From: Streptomyces purpureus
Lineage (GTDB): Bacteria; Actinomycetota; Actinomycetes; Streptomycetales; Streptomycetaceae
Length of the DNA stretch: 64,000 nt
Direction: 5' to 3'
Assembly: GCF_014648195.1 (NCBI RefSeq)
Contig: NZ_BMQQ01000005.1
Coordinates: 184,012-248,011, forward strand
Positions 1-8,499 of the stretch are shown here, piece by piece (position 1 is the stretch's first letter; each line of letters opens with the position of its first letter). The notes under the pieces are model-generated. The model was not told the origin of the DNA and made no database searches. It was given only the letters and a program-made list of their open reading frames with translations. The position numbers and the translations under genes are program-made.

Positions 1-1
1 C

Positions 2-595
2 GCTCAGGAAAATGAGCCGATTCGCGTGGCGGACCACGATCTGGACGACTTGGTCGCCACGGTCGCGAGGCTGGTCGCGGAGAGCCGTAAGCAGGGCGAG
101 ACGCTCGCCCTGCTCACCGACGACGCCCCGCCCTCGGACGACGAGGGCGACGGAGCCGAGCGCGGTGATGGCGAGGGCTCGGTCGCCGCGACGTCGGCGG
201 CCGAGCCGGGCGACTCGCAGGAGCGCCCGGCGTCCATCTTCATCCTGGCCCTCGACGGCAAGGCATACGTCGAGGAACTCGCGGCGCTGACGAGTTGGGT
301 GCACGACCTGCTGCTGCCGGTCTACGGGCGGGAGATCACCACCGGCCGGCCGTGGTGCCGGCAGTGGCAGGAGCACCCCGAGGCCGTGGCACGCCTCCAT
401 GCCCTGTGGCTGGCCTGGCAACAGCTCACCGACACCGAGGCCGGCCTCACCGGCCCCTCGACATGGCACCGCGACCACCTCGACCCCACTCTTCTCCAAC
501 TCCGCGTTCCCGACGGTCCATTCGGGGCGTGTACCACCAGTCCGACCCGCCCCAACCACCGGCTCCTGGCTTCGCCCGAGCCCGCGGGAGCCTGA
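2..595 (+). CDS. DUF4913 family protein, possibly 5'-truncated by the window edge
   Basis: A soluble protein with an acidic, low-complexity N-terminal half and a conserved C-terminal half containing WCRQWQEHPEAVARL and GPSTWHRDHLDP, which I recognise as the DUF4913 signature. Function is unknown; DUF4913 genes usually lie beside DUF317 genes on Streptomyces integrative elements and plasmids, as here. A GTG at 26 could start it but has no well-spaced ribosome-binding site, and the frame is open to the window edge, so the true start may lie upstream. The stop is one base from the next start, so the genes are probably co-transcribed. Confidence 0.75.
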   Translation, partial: AQENEPIRVADHDLDDLVATVARLVAESRKQGETLALLTDDAPPSDDEGDGAERGDGEGSVAATSAAEPGDSQERPASIFILALDGKAYVEELAALTSWVHDLLLPVYGREITTGRPWCRQWQEHPEAVARLHALWLAWQQLTDTEAGLTGPSTWHRDHLDPTLLQLRVPDGPFGACTTSPTRPNHRLLASPEPAGA

Positions 596-596
596 C

Positions 597-1406
597 ATGA
601 CCGCCACATACGAGCCCCAGGCTCCGGACTACCGGATCGACGGCTTCGAAGCAGCCACCGAGCGGATCGAGGAGGACTTCTTCTCGGTCACGCTCTCGGA
701 CGACATGTTCGTACCCCTCGCCGAGCACCACAGCGACGACGGACGCGACAGCTACCTGCTGTTCCACGACCGGGCGGCCATCTGGGACGTACCCGGCACA
801 GCGGAGTACGTCGCGTTCCACCTCACCCGAGACGTGGAGCAGCGGACCTTCGACTTCGAGTACGAGCGGGCCCCCACCGCCCCGCTCGCCCAGAACTGGC
901 TCATCCGCCGGGGCTGCCCGCCGGAGGCCACCGCTCCGAGCCGCAACCACGGGCCACGCCCCGCCGATGCGCTCACCTCGCGGCTGGAGGACCTGCTCCG
1001 GACCAATCCCGACGTCCGGTACGAGGTCATCGCCCACCACACCGACAGCCCGGGCTCCTTCGACGTCGGCACCGAGGTGCGCACCCTCGTCCACGACAGC
1101 CACCCGGACTCAGCGCACGCCCCCTACCGTCTCTTCCTGGAAGAGACAGCCAGGGACTTCCGCTCCTACACGGTGCGCGAAGGGGCCTTCACCAGCGCCG
1201 GGGCGGCGGACGCCTGGGTCATGGATCGCAGCACTCCTCTCCCGCTGGCCATGGCCCCGAAGAGCACCGTCGTCCACAGGGCCCAGGCTGCCCGCACCCG
1301 CTCCTCGCGCGCCGGAACCGCTGCCCTCGCGGTCCCCCCGGCGCCCGTCGCGACTTCTCGCCCCGCGTCTCCTTCCGTACCGCGCTCTCACCGGGGTTCG
1401 CTGTGA
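597..1406 (+). CDS. Hypothetical protein of the DUF4913/DUF317 operon
   Basis: Protein of 269 aa with no domain I can name. The N-terminal 200 residues look globular and acidic; the last 60 are Ala/Pro/Ser/Arg-rich and probably disordered. The ATG at 597 directly follows the stop of the DUF4913 gene, and the TGA overlaps the GTG of the next gene (GTGA at 1403), so the three are probably translationally coupled. The frame is open upstream to 399, but that part is an out-of-frame shadow of the DUF4913 gene. Confidence 0.7.
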   Translation: MTATYEPQAPDYRIDGFEAATERIEEDFFSVTLSDDMFVPLAEHHSDDGRDSYLLFHDRAAIWDVPGTAEYVAFHLTRDVEQRTFDFEYERAPTAPLAQNWLIRRGCPPEATAPSRNHGPRPADALTSRLEDLLRTNPDVRYEVIAHHTDSPGSFDVGTEVRTLVHDSHPDSAHAPYRLFLEETARDFRSYTVREGAFTSAGAADAWVMDRSTPLPLAMAPKSTVVHRAQAARTRSSRAGTAALAVPPAPVATSRPASPSVPRSHRGSL

Positions 1407-1876
1407 GCCGGGCGCGGTACGCATTCGCGGCGCACCCCGAAGCCCTGGCCGATCTGCGCTCCGTTCCTGAGAGCATCCGCGACCTGGCCCTGCTGGAGCT
1501 GCAGCACCTGGTCCACGGCAACGAACGCGGCGCGGCGCTGACCCGCGAGCTCGCGGGCTGCCACAAGATCTACGTCGATCCGGAGACCCGCTGGCGCATG
1601 GTCGTCCAGTACCGCGACGCCCCGGCGACCTCGCAGCACCGCCGGGAGATCTACCTCCTCGCGGTAGGCGAGCGCCAGGACCAGGCCGCGTACCGCACCG
1701 CGGCTCGCCGCCTGGACCGCGAACGTGAGGCATCCGCCGGGACCGCGCCGCTCCATGGCCGCCGCGCCCAAGCGGCACGGTCCCGTTCCCCGCACGGGAG
1801 CGCAGGTCCGGCACACGCCGGTTCGCCGGCCCCCGCCGCTTCCACGGCTCAGCCGCGAGCTCGCCGCCGGTCATGA
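1403..1876 (+). CDS. RelE/ParE-fold protein (putative type II toxin or relic)
   Basis: The first 100 residues have RelE-like features: an N-terminal segment RYAFAAHPEALADL, a helical middle, then strands with RWRMVVQYRD and IYLLAVGERQDQAAYRTA, the usual C-terminal 'laVg.R....Y..a' ending. RelE-family toxins cleave mRNA on the ribosome, but no antitoxin-like gene is adjacent, so the activity is an inference from fold only. A disordered Arg/Ala-rich tail of about 50 aa follows the domain. It starts with GTG overlapping the preceding stop. Confidence 0.6.
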   Translation: MSRARYAFAAHPEALADLRSVPESIRDLALLELQHLVHGNERGAALTRELAGCHKIYVDPETRWRMVVQYRDAPATSQHRREIYLLAVGERQDQAAYRTAARRLDREREASAGTAPLHGRRAQAARSRSPHGSAGPAHAGSPAPAASTAQPRARRRS

Positions 1877-1917
1877 CGCCCAGCCCCTCATCCGCCACCG
1901 ATCGGAGGTACCTCCCC

Positions 1918-2778
1918 ATGTCACCTCTCGACCTCGGCGGTCTCGCCCAAGATACCGAGGTCCTCGTCGCGCCGGTCCACCTCGCGGGTCCCGGGACGGA
2001 GGAGGCAGTCTTCAGCGTCCTCGACAACGCCGCCGGCTGGACGAAGACCGTCGCCTTCGAGACGGACACGTACTACGCCAGCCCGTGTCAGCGAGTCCGT
2101 ATCGCCAACCCCGTGGAGAGCGCCTATGGCGGTTGGACGATTACCTACTCCGAGGACCCGCTCGGCGTTCCGGACTGGATCACTACCTTCGACCGCAACA
2201 CGCCCCGCGAGATCGTCGTCGCCTTCACCAAGACGCTCGTCGACAGCCTGCCCAACCACTTCCGGGACTACTTCAGCGACGGCGAGCTCTACACCGGCCT
2301 CGGCCAGGAGGACGTACTGCGCCGGAGCAACTGGGAGCCGGTTCATGGAAGTCGGCCGTACTGGATCGTCTCGCCCGACAGCCGCGCGGCCCTGCGCACG
2401 CGCAGCGGGTGGCTCGACGAGTACACCGAGCTGCTGACCCCAGAGAAGTCCATGTGGCGACTGTCCGGCGGCGTCGATCCCGTCCACGTGCCGACCTGGA
2501 GGGCCTTCTTCAGCAGTAGTACCCCACAGCACCTGCGCGCCGCTGCCGCCACCGCTCTCACCAGCCTGGACGCTGTGCCGCGCTTCGCCGGCGACATCCC
2601 CGAACGCCACCGCGACCTGGTGAACGTGCGCCTCGCCGAGCCGATGGCCGCCGTTCCCCGGGCCCAGGCGGCCCTGGCCCGTCGGCCGTACGCCGTCCAC
2701 ACACCCGCGCCCGGGGCGGAGGCCGCAACCTCGCCCGCATCACCTGCCGCGCACGGTCGTTCACGCCGTCAGCGCTGA
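1918..2778 (+). CDS. DUF317 domain-containing protein
   Basis: Protein of 286 aa with two DUF317-like repeats. The first reads VLVAPVHLAGPG, then GWTITYSEDPLGVPDWITTF and NTPREIVVAFTKTL; the second begins near residue 135 with NWEPVHGSRPYWIVSPD. DUF317 is an actinobacterial family of unknown function found on mobile elements. The frame is open from 1873, but ATG 1918 has GGAGG at 1904-1908 with 9-nt spacing, so I place the start there. The C-terminal 50 residues are Ala/Pro/Arg-rich. It is followed 30 bp later by a paralogue. Confidence 0.8.
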   Translation: MSPLDLGGLAQDTEVLVAPVHLAGPGTEEAVFSVLDNAAGWTKTVAFETDTYYASPCQRVRIANPVESAYGGWTITYSEDPLGVPDWITTFDRNTPREIVVAFTKTLVDSLPNHFRDYFSDGELYTGLGQEDVLRRSNWEPVHGSRPYWIVSPDSRAALRTRSGWLDEYTELLTPEKSMWRLSGGVDPVHVPTWRAFFSSSTPQHLRAAAATALTSLDAVPRFAGDIPERHRDLVNVRLAEPMAAVPRAQAALARRPYAVHTPAPGAEAATSPASPAAHGRSRRQR

Positions 2779-2808
2779 CGGCCCGCCGCTCACACCCGGA
2801 GATCCCGC

Positions 2809-3684
2809 ATGCCCTCACACACGCTCGACGGCGACGTCTACGTGACCCCGCTGTACCTCGCCGGCTCCACCACCATCGGCGACCCGGCGATGCAACCACT
2901 CCTCGACCACGGCTTCATGGCGCAGAGCGACGAGCTGGCGAACGTCTACGTCTCCTCCCCCGACCAGCACGTCCGGCTCGGATTCCTGCCGGAGGGCACG
3001 GACAACACCTTGTGGAAGATCGCCGCCCACAGCGATCCCTTCGGACCGCCCGACTGGCTCGCCACCTTCGACTCCAACACGCCGACGGAGCTGGTGACCG
3101 CCTTCACCTCCACCCTCGCCACCAACTACTCCGAGAACCCGGACGCCGTCCTGACTGGCCCTCGCCGCCAGGCCGAGGACGGCTTTCGCCCCCTGGAGGA
3201 CGCCGGATGGAGGCGAGGAAACCGGCAGCTCACCACCCTCTTCACCACGCCCGACGAACTCGCCGGCCTCACCCACAAGGGCAGCGCCCTGAATCCCCAC
3301 GCCGAACTCCGCGGCGACCAGGACCGCTGGCTGCTCTGGGGTGGCCACGACGGCTACAGCTCACGCTGGTACGCCACGTTCACCACCGCGGTCCCCGTCG
3401 ACCTCATCGCGGCGACCACCGCCCGACTGGCCGACCCCGCCCCCGTACTCCGCTACGAGACCGAGGTCCCCAAGCGAAACCGCAGTGCCGCCCGGATACG
3501 CCCGGCGGCTCCCCCGGTGCCGACTCCGCTGGACATCCGGCGCGCCGCAGCCGCACGCGCGCGCTCCCACGTGGGTCACCACGTCCGCCGAGCACCAGCG
3601 GCGTCCGCAACGACGGGCAGCCCCAGTGCTGTCCCACCGACCCGCCTCGCCCATCGACGGCGGGCCGCTGCGGCACGCTCGTGA
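2809..3684 (+). CDS. DUF317 domain-containing protein (paralogue of the preceding gene)
   Basis: Protein of 291 aa with the classic DUF317 pattern: VTPLYLAGSTT, HVRLGFLPEGTD, LWKIAAHSDPFGPPDWLATF, TPTELVTAFTSTLA, then a second copy with GFRPLEDAGWRR and WLLWGGHDGYSSRWYATF. It keeps the canonical motif better than the 1918 gene. GGAG at 2798-2801 precedes the ATG. The last 60 residues are a low-complexity Arg/Ala/Pro tail. It is probably in one operon with the upstream genes. Function unknown. Confidence 0.82.
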   Translation: MPSHTLDGDVYVTPLYLAGSTTIGDPAMQPLLDHGFMAQSDELANVYVSSPDQHVRLGFLPEGTDNTLWKIAAHSDPFGPPDWLATFDSNTPTELVTAFTSTLATNYSENPDAVLTGPRRQAEDGFRPLEDAGWRRGNRQLTTLFTTPDELAGLTHKGSALNPHAELRGDQDRWLLWGGHDGYSSRWYATFTTAVPVDLIAATTARLADPAPVLRYETEVPKRNRSAARIRPAAPPVPTPLDIRRAAAARARSHVGHHVRRAPAASATTGSPSAVPPTRLAHRRRAAAARS

Positions 3685-3760
3685 ACGGCAGGCCGCACCG
3701 ACGGCCTCTCACGCTCTGGCACGGTCGACCACGACGCAAGTAGAGGCTGCTCGCACCCGC

Positions 3761-4081
3761 TCAACCGAGGCGGTCGGGTTCGTCCCTACGGGTATCCAAG
3801 ACGCCGGCCGGGCGGTGGCTCCCGGCACCACCAGCCCGGCAGCTCACGTCGGCCCCACGACGCTCCAGGGTGAATTCGCCCCCGCCAGCGCCCACCGCCT
3901 CCGCCAGCTCCTCGACGCTCAGATCGATCCGTCTGCCGTCCGCCATGCGGGATCGACCCAAGGACGCCGCTACCACGTCATCCACGGTCTCGCCGTACGT
4001 ACCCATCTCGTGGTCCAGCACGCCGCTCTTCCCGCCTTCCATCGGTCGCCCCGGAAACAGCTCCCGGGGCGACCGATCCAT
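3761..4081 (-). CDS. Doubtful small ORF opposite to the DUF317 operon
   Basis: The forward strand has no convincing gene between 3685 and 4229. On the reverse strand a 106-aa frame contains a plausible segment (GTYGETVDDVVAASLGRSR, RRIDLSVEELAEAVGAGGG) with consistent high GC at third positions. The ATG at 4081 is preceded immediately by GGAGGA, which is too close for a normal ribosome-binding site, and an internal ATG would remove the first 14 residues. I do not recognise a family. It may be a small real gene or an accidental frame. Confidence 0.3.
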   Translation of the reverse strand: MDRSPRELFPGRPMEGGKSGVLDHEMGTYGETVDDVVAASLGRSRMADGRRIDLSVEELAEAVGAGGGEFTLERRGADVSCRAGGAGSHRPAGVLDTRRDEPDRLG

Positions 4082-4229
4082 TCCTCCGAGTGGTCATATG
4101 CGGGCGCTGCCGTGGCCAGTTCGCCCACGGCAGACGCCCACCTCTGGGAAGGACTGGAGACCTACTCCTCGACCATGTCAACGTACGACCGCTTCGAAAA
4201 ACCACAGGTCAACGAAGGGTTTGCTGCTC

Positions 4230-4604
4230 GTGACGCTTACCGCCACCGCCCCGTCCCATGTCCCCGCCGCACTTCGTGACTCGGCGCCCGGCGACCGCGA
4301 GTGGCTGCTCGACTGCCACTGTGCGGGCCCGGTCGTCGACCTCCTCAAAGGCCGGGGGTGGGACGTCATCCCCGACCTCGCTGCCAATGTCCACTGCTCC
4401 AGCCCCGACCAGCGTGTGTACGTCGGGTTCCTCCCCGAAACCAAGGAGGCGGAGCGCGGCGAGTTGTGGCACATCCAGGTCAAAGAAGCCGACGGACGGG
4501 TGGCATGGAGCCAGACCTTCGGGTCGAGCGTCCCGGCCCAGGCCGTCGCCGGGTTCCTCGCGGCACTCATCGCCTTCCCCAACCGCCACTGCGCCTGCGT
4601 CTGA
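4230..4604 (+). CDS. Short DUF317-like protein (single half-domain)
   Basis: From GTG 4230 the frame encodes 124 aa with one DUF317-type unit: DRE WLLDCHCAGP, then SSPDQRVYVGFLPETK, GELWHIQVKEADGRVAWSQT and SVPAQAVAGFLAALIA. This corresponds to the N-terminal repeat of the two full-length paralogues upstream; the second half is missing. It could be a natural short family member or a truncated duplicate. The frame is open upstream to 3870 but that part looks like antisense noise. A weak GAAGGG lies 11 nt before the GTG. Confidence 0.6.
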   Translation: MTLTATAPSHVPAALRDSAPGDREWLLDCHCAGPVVDLLKGRGWDVIPDLAANVHCSSPDQRVYVGFLPETKEAERGELWHIQVKEADGRVAWSQTFGSSVPAQAVAGFLAALIAFPNRHCACV

Positions 4605-4640
4605 CCTACGCCGCCCCCTTCACCAACTCAGGAGTCTCTC

Positions 4641-4865
4641 TTGCCTCGCGAGATCACCGTTCGCCAACTGATCCACCAGCTCCAGGCAGTCGACCCGGAT
4701 CTCCCCGCGTACTTGGCCATCAACCCGGACTGGCCCCAGACCCACCGCATCGGTCACGTCATCGAGACCAGCGGCCCGGACGGCGCCGTCTACCTTGCCG
4801 AGAACGGCCAAGAGGGCGTGCTGCCAACTGAAGTCCGCACTCAGCTCGACTGGGCCGACGTGTGA
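4641..4865 (+). CDS. Small hypothetical protein, TTG start
   Basis: Encodes 74 aa beginning REITVRQLIHQLQAVDPDLPA, an acidic single-domain protein without membrane segments or cysteines. The TTG start is supported by AGGAG at 4630-4634 with 6-nt spacing, and the TGA overlaps the GTG of the next gene (GTGA). Similar small proteins are common beside DUF317 genes in Streptomyces, but I know of no function. Confidence 0.7.
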   Translation: MPREITVRQLIHQLQAVDPDLPAYLAINPDWPQTHRIGHVIETSGPDGAVYLAENGQEGVLPTEVRTQLDWADV

Positions 4866-5284
4866 ACCGCTGGTCACGCTCGCAGTTCGCGGCGGGCGCG
4901 AAGAACCCTCCGCGCCCGCCCTTGCTCCTCGGCAATGTCGCCCGACGCCCTATGCCTCCAGGCGTACGTGGTGCTCTCGTCCGCTCCGTTCCCCGATGCG
5001 CCACCGAGCCGGTTCGCACGACCTGGGTGTCCGCGCAGGACCGCGCTCCTCTTCGTCCGGGCTCCGTTCTGCTGTTCTGGGAACTCGCCCCTTCCGGCGG
5101 GATGGACGTCACCGCCTACCTCGGCCTGACCTCAGCGAATGTCACCCTCGCCACGTGGCCGAACCTTCACGGGGACTGGACCCCGGTCGTCCACCCCACG
5201 CTGCTGGAGGCAATCGGTCTGCACGCAGCGCTGTCCGTGGCCATCGACGCGCTGCACCTCGCCAACCACCTTGCTGACGCCTGA
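4862..5284 (+). CDS. Hypothetical protein, last gene of the DUF317 operon
   Basis: Protein of 140 aa. The first 45 residues are basic and low-complexity; the rest is compact (GSVLLFWELAPSGGMDVTAY, then ATWPNLHGDWTPVVHPTLLE and a terminal helix). It starts with GTG overlapping the previous stop, so it is probably translationally coupled. A strong hairpin terminator begins 20 nt after the stop, closing the operon. Family unknown. Confidence 0.6.
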   Translation: MNRWSRSQFAAGAKNPPRPPLLLGNVARRPMPPGVRGALVRSVPRCATEPVRTTWVSAQDRAPLRPGSVLLFWELAPSGGMDVTAYLGLTSANVTLATWPNLHGDWTPVVHPTLLEAIGLHAALSVAIDALHLANHLADA

Positions 5285-5303
5285 CTCCACGATGCATCTC
5301 GAA

Positions 5304-5341
5304 CGCCGAGGGGCTGTCCCGACCAGGGCAGCCCCTCGGCG
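5304..5341 (+). terminator. Hairpin terminator of the DUF317 operon
   Basis: Perfect 13-bp inverted repeat, CGCCGAGGGGCTG (5304-5316) and CAGCCCCTCGGCG (5329-5341), with a 12-nt loop, followed by a short T-rich stretch (gcgtttcgtt). It lies 20 nt after the stop at 5284, as expected for an intrinsic terminator. Confidence 0.8.
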
Positions 5342-5737
5342 CGTTTCGTTCCACGAGCCCCAAGGCACGGCCACCGCGCATCAGGACGGCTCCGTGCCCA
5401 GAGGCTTCCCTTGATCCCATCCGGGGGACTTGGTCCGGCTCTCGTTTCGCCGTCACCGCCCGCGTCGCACCCTTGGCCCAGCACGATGAGCGACCCACCA
5501 CCCAGGCCGCCTGGAGCGCCGACCATCGCCCCCATGACTGCGGCCACGCTTACGCCCATGAGCGGGCATTCGACCGCAAGGGTCCTCATGGAGGCGCGCG
5601 GGGCGGAGGCTCGACGGCCGCCTCAAAGCGGAGTCACTGCCACCGGTAACGACCGCGCCGGTTATCGCCATGGCCCGATTGCGCATATGCCAAAACGCCT
5701 GCCTCGCTAGAGCGCGATCTTAAAGATGCGCTACTTT

Positions 5738-5752
5738 CTAAAGGCTCTTTAG
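5738..5752 (+). promoter_or_regulatory. Dyad operator candidate upstream of the membrane protein gene
   Basis: Perfect inverted repeat CTAAAG-GCT-CTTTAG, flanked further out by CTAC (5731) and GTAG (5753). It sits 36 nt before the ATG at 5789 in an A/T-rich patch that is unusual for this genome. Its position suits an operator overlapping a promoter. The binding protein is unknown. Confidence 0.4.
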
Positions 5753-5788
5753 GTAGAGGTAGTGACACCGAAAACGCAAGGAGTGCAG

Positions 5789-6784
5789 ATGATCGAGCTC
5801 GGAATCCTGGCGGGGGTAGCGATCGGCATCGCTGGGGACTTCCTGGCCGGGGTCGCCCAGAACATGGCAGCCAGCGCTGTGACCGATCTGGTCAGGCAAC
5901 GCCTACAGTCGACCGAAGAAGGAGTAACCGCGCTGGCGCGCCTGGAAGAGGCACCACAGGACCCGGGGCGACGGATGGCCGCCGCTGGCGAGATCGCCGC
6001 CGCTGCACAGAGCGACCGCTCGTACGCTCAGGCCCTCAACGACGCGGTCGGCCTTTACCACAAGGCCGCAAACCAGGGCACCGCAACCTCCGGGTCACCT
6101 CACCACCAAGTCAACATCAACGGCGGCGGCGTCTCCGGGAAGGGCGCCCAGGTCGCCGGAGGCAACATCGACAGCTCGAAGCGGTCAAACCGATTCGGGA
6201 TCGGCGGCTCCACCTGGTTGCTTCTACTGCTGGGCGGTGTGGTGGCCGGCGGCGTGATCTACGTGACATCGGGGGAGGACAGCGACTCCCTTCTCCCGGG
6301 GCTCGGCTCCCCAGGTGCGACTCAGGGCGTCGCCTCCGTGGGGGCTGCACCTGGCGAGGACGGTGTGCGCGAGACATGGACGGCGTATGCCAAGGCGATC
6401 TCCGGCAGAGATGCGACCACGGCGTGCACCCTGCACACCCCTGACGCCCGAACCAAACTGGAACAGAAGATGGGTGAATGCGATGAATACTTCAAGGAGG
6501 CATTCAACAGCGCAGATTCCGGCTCGCTGCAGGTACTCGGAAACGGCACCGTGCAGCTATCCAAGGTCGTGGTGAAGAGCGGAATTGCCGAGTTGACCCT
6601 GCGCGAACCGGGAGACACGCCAGAGGACCTGGACTACATCTACATGGAGCGCTTCGGTGATCGATGGAGGATCTCGGGTGAATTCCTCTACCGACACTTC
6701 CATGACTGCCCCAGCGACCCGCGAGAGCTCGCCAGCATCTACACGAGCGGCGGTGACCGCAACTGCCTCGTCGGCGCCGACTGA
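5789..6784 (+). CDS. Single-pass membrane protein with extracytoplasmic C-terminal domain
   Basis: Protein of 331 aa. The N-terminal segment (IELGILAGVAIGIAGDFLAG) is small and hydrophobic, followed by a helical region, then a Gly/Asn-rich stretch (HQVNINGGGVSGKGAQVAGG). A clear membrane helix (STWLLLLLGGVVAGGVIYV) comes near residue 140. The C-terminal 150 residues look like a secreted NTF2/DUF4878-like fold: WTAYAKAISGRDATTACTLH, GIAELTLREPG, DRWRISGEFLYRH. ATG 5789 has AAGGAG at 5778-5783; a GTG at 5762 is the alternative. Function unknown; a cell-surface sensor or anchor is an inference only. Confidence 0.7.
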   Translation: MIELGILAGVAIGIAGDFLAGVAQNMAASAVTDLVRQRLQSTEEGVTALARLEEAPQDPGRRMAAAGEIAAAAQSDRSYAQALNDAVGLYHKAANQGTATSGSPHHQVNINGGGVSGKGAQVAGGNIDSSKRSNRFGIGGSTWLLLLLGGVVAGGVIYVTSGEDSDSLLPGLGSPGATQGVASVGAAPGEDGVRETWTAYAKAISGRDATTACTLHTPDARTKLEQKMGECDEYFKEAFNSADSGSLQVLGNGTVQLSKVVVKSGIAELTLREPGDTPEDLDYIYMERFGDRWRISGEFLYRHFHDCPSDPRELASIYTSGGDRNCLVGAD

Positions 6785-6860
6785 CAACTGTGCCGTAAAG
6801 TGCGTGGGGTTTGGCGCATGAGAGTGGCTGGAGCTACACAGAAGCAGGAGGGGCGAGCAC

Positions 6861-7586
6861 ATGACGACACGGGGGCGTCGCGAACGGATGCGAGCCCAGA
6901 TGTCGGCAGAAGTGCGATCCGCCGCCCGTCGTATCATCGCGAACGAGGGCGTCGATGCCCTCACCCTCTCCGCGATCGCCCGGGATGTTGGCGTGACTCC
7001 TGCCGCCCTCTACCACCACTTCGAGGACGGCCTCCCGGAGATCGTGTACCGAGTGGCGGAAGATATCGTTGACGAGCTCGTCCAGGACCTTCAGTCTGCG
7101 GCCGCTTCTCACCCCAGAGACAACTTCGCGATGCGGCTGGTTGAACCAGTACGCGCACTTCGGAACTGGGCGATAAGCCACAAACCCGAATTCAACCTAC
7201 TATTTGGCGCGCCATCCGCAGCAGCGGGCGACGCCCACGGAGAACTGACCAGCGCCTGGGTGCGGCGACTCGCTGCTGTATGGGGGCCAATCTTCGTAGA
7301 GTTGTGGACGCAGCGCCCGTATCCGGTCCTCGCTGAGGACAAGATGGATCCCCGCCTACGGCAACAGATGCGGGACTACCGCACAGACACGGGTGTGGAC
7401 CTCCCGCCCGGTGCGTTGGTCGTGATGCTGAGCTGCTGGCGCTCGATCTACGGCCAAGTCGCGCTGGAAGTATTCGCACACTTCGCGCCCCTCTTCTCCG
7501 ATCAAGAACCTATGTTCGAGCTGCTGATGTACGACCTGATGCGCGGCATGGGTCTCGAAGAGCAGTACCAGCCGCCGGTCCGATAG
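6861..7586 (+). CDS. TetR/AcrR family transcriptional regulator
   Basis: Protein of 241 aa with an N-terminal TetR helix-turn-helix (residues about 15-60; LTLSAIARDVGVTPAALYHH) and a C-terminal ligand-binding domain of the TetR_C_13/WHG type (ISHKPEFNLLFGAPSA). TetR proteins are usually repressors released by a small ligand. The ATG follows AGGAGGGG at good spacing. No obvious dedicated target operon is adjacent; the membrane protein gene upstream is the nearest candidate. Confidence 0.88.
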   Translation: MTTRGRRERMRAQMSAEVRSAARRIIANEGVDALTLSAIARDVGVTPAALYHHFEDGLPEIVYRVAEDIVDELVQDLQSAAASHPRDNFAMRLVEPVRALRNWAISHKPEFNLLFGAPSAAAGDAHGELTSAWVRRLAAVWGPIFVELWTQRPYPVLAEDKMDPRLRQQMRDYRTDTGVDLPPGALVVMLSCWRSIYGQVALEVFAHFAPLFSDQEPMFELLMYDLMRGMGLEEQYQPPVR

Positions 7587-7712
7587 GCCGACGGCCTGGA
7601 ATCGGCGCTATCCCCGGGGAGCAATGCCGAGGGTGGAAGCCCTGTCGATCCCCGATGCTCACGGCTCGTAAAGAGTGCGTCGTCGCCAACGCTAGTCACA
7701 GGGAGGCTGATC

Positions 7713-7991
7713 GTGTCCACGTGGTTGATCATCTCGGAGGAGACGGGTACAGCCGATGCGGAGGGATCGCATCGGCGGGTCAAGGTCGTTCGGACCTTGC
7801 ACGGAAACAAGACTCGTGAACAGGCGCTCGTCGAGTTGCGCAGGGTGGCCAAGAACCATGTGCCTGACTCGCTGAGGAGTACGTCCATCTTGGTGGGGCG
7901 TGACAGCGACGGGTCCTTCTGGGTGCTACCGAAGAACGGCAGGGGTCACGCGTCCTGCAACCTTCGTCTCATCGAGCAGATACGCCCCTGA
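7713..7991 (+). CDS. Small hypothetical protein
   Basis: Encodes 92 aa starting STWLIISEETGTADAEG, with charged alpha/beta-like segments (REQALVELRRVAKNHVP, SFWVLPKNGRGH). GTG 7713 is preceded by GGGAGG at 7701-7706, a good ribosome-binding site. No signal peptide, membrane helix or known motif. Convergent with the zinc-ribbon protein gene 32 bp downstream. Confidence 0.65.
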   Translation: MSTWLIISEETGTADAEGSHRRVKVVRTLHGNKTREQALVELRRVAKNHVPDSLRSTSILVGRDSDGSFWVLPKNGRGHASCNLRLIEQIRP

Positions 7992-8023
7992 GCCCCTGCC
8001 AGAGGTACGCACTCGCCGGTCGT

Positions 8024-8428
8024 CTACTCGGGCCTCGGCTTCGACAGGTAGGTGCCGGCAAGCGTGCCGTCGTACCCCACGGCCTGGGCGGCGGCGTCCA
8101 GGCTCGGGTAGTCCTGGCCGCCGATGTCGATCATCGCGTCGTAGTCCGCGCGCGTCAGTTCGGGCTCGACCCACTGGTGCGCGCATCGGCAGCGGATGCT
8201 GATCTTGCTGCGGTCGCAGATGACCATCCAGTCGCGTCGGGCTCCGCACTTCGGGCACATCACCAGGATGCCGCCGATGCGGATTTCCTCCGGGTGGGTG
8301 GTGGCGCGGAGGCGAATGATGCCGTCGCCGAGCCGCGTCTCCTGCTGGAGCCTCAGCAAGGGGTCGTCGGCTGCCGTCTCCGGCAGCACGGCTCTCCGGG
8401 TCCGGAGGTCTTCGCTGAGCATTGGCAT
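8024..8428 (-). CDS. Zinc-ribbon-like hypothetical protein
   Basis: From ATG 8428 (AGGAG five nt upstream) it encodes 134 aa. The centre has CPKCGARRDWMVICD and IRCRCAHQW, a CxxC plus C/CxC arrangement suggesting a zinc ribbon, followed by a helical region. The frame extends upstream to 8713, but that part is an Arg/His-rich shadow of the relaxase gene. It lies just downstream of the relaxase on the same strand and may belong to the mobilisation operon. DNA or RNA binding is only suggested by the ribbon. Confidence 0.65.
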   Translation of the reverse strand: MPMLSEDLRTRRAVLPETAADDPLLRLQQETRLGDGIIRLRATTHPEEIRIGGILVMCPKCGARRDWMVICDRSKISIRCRCAHQWVEPELTRADYDAMIDIGGQDYPSLDAAAQAVGYDGTLAGTYLSKPRPE

Positions 8429-8499
8429 CGTCTCCTCGTCCTCTTGTTGACCAGCCCTAACAGCGTCGGCCGTAGGTGTCCAGCGCTTTGAGGTGCTGG

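Larger units (their letters stand above)
5285..5788 (+). other. Intergenic region, about 500 bp
   Basis: No credible gene in either direction; the frames here are arginine/proline-rich shadows. It contains the operon terminator at 5304-5341 and, at its right end, an A/T-richer promoter-like stretch with the dyad at 5738-5752. Confidence 0.6.
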
